A stretch of DNA of 6,321 nt, from positions 1 to 6,321 of the forward strand of contig DMRV01000455.1 of the NCBI GenBank assembly GCA_003456455.1. The letters run 5' to 3'. The position numbers and the translations under genes were made by a program. Origin of the DNA: Flavobacteriales bacterium. Its GTDB lineage: Bacteria; Bacteroidota; Bacteroidia; UBA10329. Below the pieces are notes generated by a model. It was not told the origin of the DNA, searched no databases, and saw nothing but the letters and a program-made list of their open reading frames with translations. Shown here piece by piece: positions 1 through 5,151 of this stretch (position 1 is the stretch's first letter; each line of letters begins with the position of its first letter).

Positions 1-69
1 GCATTCACGCGGACTAGCATATTAAATAATGTCTTTTTTGAGTTAAAGCGGCCTATCATCGAAACGTAA
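1..69 (+). CDS. Possible C-terminal tail of an upstream gene (partial)
   Basis: Frame 1 is open from the left edge for 22 codons and ends in two tandem in-frame TAA stops at 67-72. The end of the peptide reads FFELKRPIIET. Tandem TAATAA stops also end the hydroxylase gene at 2915-2920, which mildly supports a real gene end. The other two forward frames close within the first 25 bases. I do not recognise the peptide and cannot assign a function. A 22-codon open stretch can occur by chance, and the opposite strand is also open here. No terminator-like hairpin follows it before the next promoter candidate. Confidence 0.25.
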   Translation, partial: AFTRTSILNNVFFELKRPIIET

Positions 70-114
70 TAATCCACATATACCTCTGATTTTCAGTGCA
101 AATGAAAGAAAAAA

Positions 115-145
115 TTGACATTCAAATGCATGCATTGTATTTTCG
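115..145 (+). promoter_or_regulatory. Candidate Bacteroidota-type promoter for the heme-copper protein gene
   Basis: A TTG (115-117, within TTGACA) is followed after 20 bases by TATTTTCG (138-145). This resembles the Bacteroidota sigma-ABfA pattern of a -33 TTG, a spacer of about 17-23 bases and a -7 TAnnTTTG, with one mismatch in the -7 element. Transcription would begin near 150-155, leaving a leader of about 20-25 bases before the ATG at 175. It also explains the TTG at 115 as promoter sequence, not as a start codon. This is inferred from consensus matching only. Confidence 0.35.
125..136. repeat. 12-bp perfect palindrome in the promoter spacer
   Basis: AATGCATGCATT is identical to its reverse complement and lies entirely between the two candidate promoter elements. 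A dimeric regulator bound here would block RNA polymerase, so an operator role is conceivable. One or two palindromes of this length are expected by chance in a window of this size, so only the position makes it notable. Confidence 0.25.
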
Positions 146-174
146 TCACCCTTAAAACTTCAGAACCAATACCT

Positions 175-1830
175 ATGAAACACATTTCCTCGCTTCTAAT
201 ACTTTCAGTAAGCCTTTCCTGTTCGGCTCTAGCTCAAAGTACTTTCTCCGACATACATTCATTGCTTCAAACACGCTGTTCAGGAAACGGATGTCACAAC
301 GGATCCACTGCAACATTTGACGTAACACAGTCTGAAGCTGACCTTTATACCGAACTAATGGGAGACCCAGTGAACCCAACAGCTCTTGCCAAAGGAAATA
401 AGCTGATAATGCCAGGTTATCCTACAAAAAGCTTCATGCTTAGAAAGATTGCTCATGGACTAAGTGATGTACTCGAACTAGAGCAACCACAAGAAGGTTT
501 GGATATGCCAACTGGTGGAGCTGCGCTAGAAGACCACGAAGTAGAACTTTTTAGACAATGGATTATTTTCGGTGCTCCAGAGACAGGCGAAGTTGTAGAT
601 ACTGCATTGGTAAACACATATTACCGCGAGGGAGGAATTGATGACACGTATGCTGATCATGAACCACCTGCCGCTGGCGAAGGTTTTCAGATGTATATGG
701 GGCGCATATTTGTTCCGCCATTAACGGAGTATGAATATTACATGAAATTCGACCCAGAAATTGCAGATGGAATTGAGGTTACCAAAATTGAAACGTATTT
801 AGCTGAGGAAACTCATCACTTCGTTATTTATTCATTCAATCCAGGTGCAGAAACCGTATATGAAGATGGAATGAGAAATGCTTACGACCTCGGGGCACAA
901 GATTCTCACGCAGACATTAAGAATCCAATTGCCACAGGACCAGGTTTATGGAATTATGAGCTTCCAGAAGGCACGGCCTACTACTGGCCTGCCAATACAG
1001 TTTTTGACATGAACATTCATATAAAAAACTCTAATCCTGACAGTATAATGTCTACCGACTTGTATATGAACGTATACACGCAAGATGCAGGAACGACAGA
1101 TCAGTACATGCAAATCTCTCTGTTTCCAGTACTGGATATCTCTATACCACATAATAACCAAGAGACTGTTTTCACCGAAGTAGCCAATTCTCCAAACGCA
1201 ACTAAGACTTGGAAAATATGGAATTTGTACACGCACACGCACAAATACGGCACAATGTATAATGCGTACGTAAGGAATCCTGACGGAACTAAAGGAGACA
1301 TGATTTACGATGGAGATTATAGTTATGAATTAGGGTTTGATGCAGGTTTTTACCGAAATGGTCCAGAAGTCACTTTCCGTTATTTCCCAGACAACGAACT
1401 ATTTGAAATTGACCCAAGAGTCGGCATGATACACGAAGCTGGTTTCACCAATACAGATGGTCCCGACCCAGTGCTTTGGGGATTGACTTCTGATGAAGAA
1501 ATGATGGTGCTTGGAGTGCAATACATAGAAGGAAGCGAACTGACTGGTATTGAAGAAGTTGCTCCAATTGAAGGCTTAAGAATTTATCCTAATCCAAGTT
1601 CTGACCGTTTCTCTCTAAGCTTCAATCTTTTAGAAGACGCTGCTCTCTCAATTTCGGTGGTCGATATTCTAGGCAAACAAGTTGCTGAAGTGTATTCTGG
1701 AAGAAATGTTTCTGGTATGTTCTCTCAAAATTTCGATGCTTCAGATATTGGGTTAACCTCTGGAATCTATAGTATGAACATTACAGTTGATGGAGCTACG
1801 GTTTCACAAAAACTAATCGTGACGGAATAA
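175..1830 (+). CDS. Secreted cytochrome c–copper type II monooxygenase (PHM-like) fusion with T9SS sorting domain
   Basis: The protein has 551 residues. Residues 1-20 are a signal peptide (cut likely at ALA/Q). Residues about 22-136 resemble a small cytochrome c domain with a C35-x4-C40-H41 heme motif, a likely distal ligand at M111 (‘MP’; M79 is an alternative) and a closing ‘RQWIIFGAP’. Residues about 165-455 match the fold of peptidylglycine alpha-hydroxylating monooxygenase (PHM) and dopamine beta-hydroxylase. H214, H215 (‘THHF’) and H282 (‘NIHIKN’) fit the CuH site; H354, H356 (‘HTHKYG’) and M443 (‘TSDEEMM’) fit CuM. Ligand order and spacing are close to rat PHM. Residues about 465-551 form a type A T9SS C-terminal domain (‘LRIYPNPSSDRF’, ‘LTSGIYSMNI’, ‘QKLIVTE’), implying export across the outer membrane and surface anchoring or release. 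The expected chemistry is O2-dependent hydroxylation of an unknown substrate; the heme domain may supply electrons (inference). I chose the ATG at 175 because it starts the signal peptide; the in-frame TTG at 115 would add 20 unsuitable residues. The mature protein has only the two heme cysteines. The domain calls are strong; the substrate is unknown. Confidence 0.88.
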   Translation: MKHISSLLILSVSLSCSALAQSTFSDIHSLLQTRCSGNGCHNGSTATFDVTQSEADLYTELMGDPVNPTALAKGNKLIMPGYPTKSFMLRKIAHGLSDVLELEQPQEGLDMPTGGAALEDHEVELFRQWIIFGAPETGEVVDTALVNTYYREGGIDDTYADHEPPAAGEGFQMYMGRIFVPPLTEYEYYMKFDPEIADGIEVTKIETYLAEETHHFVIYSFNPGAETVYEDGMRNAYDLGAQDSHADIKNPIATGPGLWNYELPEGTAYYWPANTVFDMNIHIKNSNPDSIMSTDLYMNVYTQDAGTTDQYMQISLFPVLDISIPHNNQETVFTEVANSPNATKTWKIWNLYTHTHKYGTMYNAYVRNPDGTKGDMIYDGDYSYELGFDAGFYRNGPEVTFRYFPDNELFEIDPRVGMIHEAGFTNTDGPDPVLWGLTSDEEMMVLGVQYIEGSELTGIEEVAPIEGLRIYPNPSSDRFSLSFNLLEDAALSISVVDILGKQVAEVYSGRNVSGMFSQNFDASDIGLTSGIYSMNITVDGATVSQKLIVTE

Positions 1831-1852
1831 ACAGTTTACGTTTTACTGAATT

Positions 1853-1902
1853 TCAAAGACCGCCAAAGACAATTTTATATCTTAGCGGTCTTTGAGTTTT
1901 TA
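1853..1902 (+). terminator. Intrinsic terminator after the heme-copper protein gene
   Basis: Positions 1853-1863 and 1885-1895 pair perfectly as an 11-bp stem (core AAAGACCGC / GCGGTCTTT) around a 21-base A+T-rich loop, followed by GTTTTTA. It begins 22 bases after the stop codon and is well placed to end that transcript, separating it from the downstream hydroxylase gene. The loop is rather long, which lowers certainty slightly. Confidence 0.8.
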
Positions 1903-1933
1903 TACATCAAGTAACAAAAACCGTTTGTAGTCT

Positions 1934-2917
1934 ATGGCCTTTTTAGATAACATTTCTGATGAAGCACAACGCGTGATGACTGAATATGAGGTCACCGAAC
2001 TCATGGTTTATGCTGCACCCATTTTCATAGGACTCATTGTTCTTGAAATCATATTCAGCCTTAAGTACAACCCAACTTTATACAAGTGGAAAGACTTGGC
2101 AACAAGCGGAACAATGGGTGTTGGAGCTGCAGTCCTTGCAGGAGGAGCGAAAATTTTTTCGTTGATATTATTCTCGGTAGTTTACATCCTTTTCAATCCA
2201 GAGGATTCGGAAGGTATGCGTCACAATATCATGGGAGGTTGGGCTGCTTTTGGGTTAGGAACATGGTACGTCTGGGTTATTTGCCAAGTTCTGGACGATT
2301 TCAGTTACTATATGGTACACAGAGCAAATCACGAAGTAAGATTCCTTTGGGCTGCGCATATTGTACATCACTCGTCTGACCATTTTAATTTGGGAACTGC
2401 AGTTCGTAACGGTTGGGTCACGCTTTTCTACAAGCCTTTCTTTTATATGTGGATTTGCGCACTTGGCTTCCACCCTATTATGCTAATGACGTGTTTGAGT
2501 ATTGAAGCATTTTGGCAATATCAGCTGCATATTCAATGGATGCCACGTTTTGGATTCTTAGAGAAAATTTTCAACCTCCATAAACATCACGAAGTCCACC
2601 ATTCTTCAAATATTGAGTATTTGGATAAGAACCATGGAGGTTACCTCATTCTCTTTGATAAAATGTTTGGAACATTTAAGGACAAGGACGATAGCAAGAA
2701 GATTACCTATGGCGTGCTTCATCCGCCCAAAACACACAATCCTGTTGAGGTTCTTACGCACGAATATGTTCACATTTGGCAAGATGTGATGAAAGCCGAA
2801 ACTTGGAAAGGGCGATTCATGTACATTTTCGGACCTCCAGGATGGACCGAAGATGGAACAGGAAAAACAACCAAAATGATGCAAGCCGAATTGGCTGAAC
2901 TCAAAAAGGCCGCGTAA
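1934..2917 (+). CDS. Fatty-acid hydroxylase / sterol desaturase superfamily membrane enzyme
   Basis: This is a 327-residue integral membrane di-iron enzyme, typical in length for the superfamily. The histidine boxes are clear: H129-x3-H133 (HRANH), H142-x2-HH146 (HIVHH) and H219-x2-HH223 (HEVHH), with extra histidines at 199, 216, 218 and 234. Both x2-HH boxes continue as HHSS. Hydrophobic segments lie at about 26-42, 62-88, 103-121 and 162-190, so the active site should face the cytoplasm at the inner membrane. The C-terminal part (‘NPVEVLTHEY’, then ‘FGPPGW’ near 299-304) is the ending common in bacterial members. The family uses O2 to hydroxylate or desaturate lipids, sterols, carotenoids or alkylglycerols; the substrate cannot be read from sequence. 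The ATG at 1934 gives a full-length family N-terminus; no Shine-Dalgarno is visible and I found no convincing promoter between the preceding terminator and this start. It ends in tandem TAATAA, 30 bases before the PorP/SprF gene, so cotranscription is likely. Confidence 0.9.
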   Translation: MAFLDNISDEAQRVMTEYEVTELMVYAAPIFIGLIVLEIIFSLKYNPTLYKWKDLATSGTMGVGAAVLAGGAKIFSLILFSVVYILFNPEDSEGMRHNIMGGWAAFGLGTWYVWVICQVLDDFSYYMVHRANHEVRFLWAAHIVHHSSDHFNLGTAVRNGWVTLFYKPFFYMWICALGFHPIMLMTCLSIEAFWQYQLHIQWMPRFGFLEKIFNLHKHHEVHHSSNIEYLDKNHGGYLILFDKMFGTFKDKDDSKKITYGVLHPPKTHNPVEVLTHEYVHIWQDVMKAETWKGRFMYIFGPPGWTEDGTGKTTKMMQAELAELKKAA

Positions 2918-2947
2918 TAATTTCTTTACATTGCTGTTTGTTGCAGC

Positions 2948-3889
2948 ATGAAAAAAGTTATTCTTCTTCTGGTTTGTTCTTGTTTTTGGCTGAATGCTTC
3001 AGCCCAAGACCCTCAATTCTCACAGAGTTTCAGCAATCCGGTTTATCTCAACCCGGCTTTTGCAGGGTATGATGGTTGCCCTACCTTAAGAACGGGCTAC
3101 CGTGACCAATGGCCCAACATTTCGGGTAATTACCAAACGGCTAATGTTTCTTACGATATGATGCTTGGTAAACGTCATGGCATTGGTGTCAACTATCAGT
3201 ACGATAATGCTGCCAACAGATATTTAAGCCATTCGCTTTCACTGATCTATGCACCTGTTTTTCGGGTGTTCAATAAGCAACTTGCCATTAGCCCTGCCTT
3301 TGAGGTGGGCTGGCGGTATAGAAAGCTAAATATGGATGAGCTAACATTCGGAGAAATGATTGATCCTAGATACGGATTCGTCTATACTACTGGTGAATCT
3401 AATATGAATACAGAAAAGCACATCATGGACTTCTCTTCTGGCTTGCTCCTTACTTGGAAAGGATTGGTTGCGGGGTTTGCCGCCCACCATATGACCCAAC
3501 CCGATGAGGGGTTTTCCAGTTTTTCTAAATTACCCGTTAGGCTAACGGCCCACATCAATTACCAATTCAACATAACTGAAAAGATTAAAATATCGCCTGC
3601 ATTTATCTTTCAGAATCAGCAAAATTTCAATGCCATGCTTCCCTCCTTTACCTTCGAGGCTTATGGTGCCAGAATTGGTGCTGGTTTCAGAACATTATTC
3701 ACCAATCAAGATGCTGTCATTTTCATGGTTGGATATAGAGGCTATGGCGTTAAGGTGGGCTACACGTACGGTTACACGGTTTCTTCCCTTACAAATAACA
3801 CAGGCGGAACGCATGAGGCGTCTTTGGCCTATGTATTCAATTGCAAAAAATCGAAGTACAGAAAGGGTGTTTCTCTCATCAATTTCTGA
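2948..3889 (+). CDS. PorP/SprF family type IX secretion system membrane protein
   Basis: The protein has 313 residues, the usual length for this family. Residues 1-20 form a signal peptide ending NASAQ. The mature protein begins with the family signature: ‘DPQFSQSF’ then ‘NPVYLNPAFAG’ at residues 30-40. The rest is alternating amphipathic strand sequence typical of an outer-membrane beta-barrel, with ‘HHMTQPDEGF’ at 160-169 and a last strand near ‘EASLAYVF’ at about 290-297. A short basic tail follows (KKSKYRKG). Family members include PorP of Porphyromonas and SprF of Flavobacterium; SprF is needed for export or surface attachment of the adhesin SprB. Many paralogues sit beside a T9SS substrate gene with a type B sorting domain, but none is visible here: the only sorting domain in the window is type A, in the protein encoded at 175-1830. 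No OmpA-like partner is adjacent. The gene lies 30 bases after the hydroxylase and 33 before the dehydrogenase. Family assignment is firm; its specific partner is unknown. Confidence 0.92.
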   Translation: MKKVILLLVCSCFWLNASAQDPQFSQSFSNPVYLNPAFAGYDGCPTLRTGYRDQWPNISGNYQTANVSYDMMLGKRHGIGVNYQYDNAANRYLSHSLSLIYAPVFRVFNKQLAISPAFEVGWRYRKLNMDELTFGEMIDPRYGFVYTTGESNMNTEKHIMDFSSGLLLTWKGLVAGFAAHHMTQPDEGFSSFSKLPVRLTAHINYQFNITEKIKISPAFIFQNQQNFNAMLPSFTFEAYGARIGAGFRTLFTNQDAVIFMVGYRGYGVKVGYTYGYTVSSLTNNTGGTHEASLAYVFNCKKSKYRKGVSLINF

Positions 3890-3922
3890 TGTTTGCGCGG
3901 TAAATCTTGAGTAAATTTCGAA

Positions 3923-5074
3923 ATGTCAAAACTAGACGAGTGTTTCTCCATTGCTGACTTGCGCCAACTCGCCAAGAAAAAAATCCCTTCGGTGATGTTC
4001 GATTATCTGGAAGGTTCGGCAGAGGATGAACTAACCGCTGGATGGAATCTTAGTTCCTTTAGTAAATATGAATTTGTTCCGCGTGTTTTAAAGGACGTCA
4101 GTAAGATTGACCTATCTACAAGTTGCCAAGGAGTAAAGATTGATTTACCCGTTATTACAGCTCCCACGGGCATGACACGCATGTTTCATTGGGAAGGTGA
4201 AAAAGCTGTTGTACGTGCCACGCACAAAGCTGGAACTGCTTATTCTTTAAGCACAGTTGCTACCACATCTATTGAAGATGTTGCCAACGAGTCTAAGGGA
4301 CCATTATTCTTTCAGATTTATGCTTGGCACGACCGAAAAATGGTTTTTGATTTTATTGAACGTTGCAAAAAATCGAACTACGATGGATTAATGCTTGCTG
4401 TTGATCTTGCATCTCTTGGGAAACGAGAACGCGACCTGAGAAACGGACATGGCCGACCTTCCATCTTAAGAAAAAATACGGCACTTTCTGCCTTAAGCAA
4501 ACCCGCTTGGTTATTCAATTTTCTGACAAAACCAAAAATGCGAATGGCCAATATGGTGGAGCATTTACCACATGGAGCAGATGCGCTGAAAGTAGTTGAC
4601 TCAGTAAATCAGCAGTTTAGTGCATCCGTTACTTGGGAAGACGCTAAGGAATTGCAAAAACTGTGGGGAGGAAAGTTTATGCTTAAAGGAATACAATCGG
4701 TTGAAGATGCTGTGCTTGCAGCCGAAATGGGTGCATCAGGTATTATCCTATCCAACCATGGCGGACGTCAATTAGACGGGGCTCCTGCCGGACTCGACCT
4801 GTTGCCAGATGTGGTTAAAGCAGTTGGTTCTGATATTGAAGTAATTGTTGATGGTGGAATTACAAGAGGTTCAGACGTTATTAAGGCAATTGCGCTTGGC
4901 GCTAAAAGTGTTCTTATTGGCCGTGCATATTTATATGGTCTGGCGGCTGGTGGCGAGGCTGGTGTAACCAAAACCTACGATATTCTTCGGGATGAAATGA
5001 CTCGGGTAATGCAATTAATCGGCTGTTCTTCCTTATCAGAACTTGGAGAACAACACGTCAAACGCCATGAATAA
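3923..5074 (+). CDS. FMN-dependent alpha-hydroxy-acid dehydrogenase (L-lactate dehydrogenase/glycolate oxidase family)
   Basis: This 383-residue TIM-barrel flavoenzyme oxidises a 2-hydroxy acid to the 2-oxo acid; L-lactate is the commonest substrate in this branch. By comparison with spinach glycolate oxidase, the active-site set is present: Y28 (Tyr24), Y133 (Tyr129), D161 (Asp157), R168 (Arg164), K255 (Lys230), and H279 and R282 (His254, Arg257) in the signature SNHGGRQ at 277-283. FMN phosphate-binding segments are ‘DGGITRGSDV’ (310-319) and ‘IGRAYLYGL’ (332-340). Thr155 of glycolate oxidase is Ala159 here. The insertion at about 176-216 (‘LSKPAWLFNF’, ‘KMRMANM’) resembles the membrane-contacting loop of LldD and (S)-mandelate dehydrogenase. 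This favours a quinone-linked dehydrogenase at the inner face of the membrane over a soluble oxidase. There is no signal peptide. The start gives a family-typical N-terminus (‘ADLRQLAKKKIP’). The 33-base gap to the PorP/SprF gene suggests cotranscription. Family is certain; substrate (lactate, glycolate, mandelate or other) is not. Confidence 0.93.
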   Translation: MSKLDECFSIADLRQLAKKKIPSVMFDYLEGSAEDELTAGWNLSSFSKYEFVPRVLKDVSKIDLSTSCQGVKIDLPVITAPTGMTRMFHWEGEKAVVRATHKAGTAYSLSTVATTSIEDVANESKGPLFFQIYAWHDRKMVFDFIERCKKSNYDGLMLAVDLASLGKRERDLRNGHGRPSILRKNTALSALSKPAWLFNFLTKPKMRMANMVEHLPHGADALKVVDSVNQQFSASVTWEDAKELQKLWGGKFMLKGIQSVEDAVLAAEMGASGIILSNHGGRQLDGAPAGLDLLPDVVKAVGSDIEVIVDGGITRGSDVIKAIALGAKSVLIGRAYLYGLAAGGEAGVTKTYDILRDEMTRVMQLIGCSSLSELGEQHVKRHE

Positions 5075-5151
5075 TGTAACTCCATAAGTTTTAAACCGGC
5101 TGCTGTTGCACAGAATACTTAATTTCATCCTCAGAAAACTTAATTAACCCC

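Noticed and set aside
1..59. Opposite-strand frame open from an ATG at 59 to the left edge (begins MIGRFNSKKT)
   Set aside because: It is only 19 codons long, with no convincing promoter. The forward frame over the same bases ends in tandem stops and is slightly better supported.
102..155. Small 17-codon frame starting ATGAAAGAA upstream of the heme-copper gene
   Set aside because: It overlaps the promoter candidate, has no recognisable product, and is short enough to be chance. A leader peptide cannot be excluded but nothing supports it.
115..174. Upstream in-frame TTG start giving 20 extra residues on the heme-copper protein
   Set aside because: The extension places unsuitable residues ahead of a normal signal peptide that begins at the ATG at 175. 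The TTG also fits better as a -33 promoter element.
220..222. Cys16 of the heme-copper protein as a lipoprotein attachment site
   Set aside because: The residues before it (S-L-S) do not make a proper lipobox. A standard signal peptidase I site ALA/Q follows directly, and the protein carries a T9SS sorting domain.
946..1301. Antisense open frames within the heme-copper gene
   Set aside because: They oppose a strongly supported coding frame with clear domain motifs, and their products have no recognisable features.
2932..2948. Small hairpin TGCTG/CAGCA whose last base is the first base of the PorP/SprF start codon
   Set aside because: It has only five base pairs around a seven-base loop. It is too weak to call a regulatory structure and lacks a T-run for a terminator.
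3892..3919. TTTG and TAAATTTC before the dehydrogenase start, resembling a promoter
   Set aside because: The spacer is 16 bases, the -7 element has a mismatch, and transcription would begin at or after the start codon. Cotranscription with the preceding gene is simpler.
3841..4377. Identical 15-base stretch TTGCAAAAAATCGAA at 3841 and at 4363
   Set aside because: Both copies are in-frame coding for C-K-K-S in two unrelated genes. The match follows from common codon choice in an A+T-rich genome.
5085..5092. TAAGTTTT, a -7-like element ahead of the SGNH hydrolase gene
   Set aside because: There is no TTG at a suitable distance upstream, so it is not a supportable promoter. The gene may still have its own promoter in this 77-base gap.
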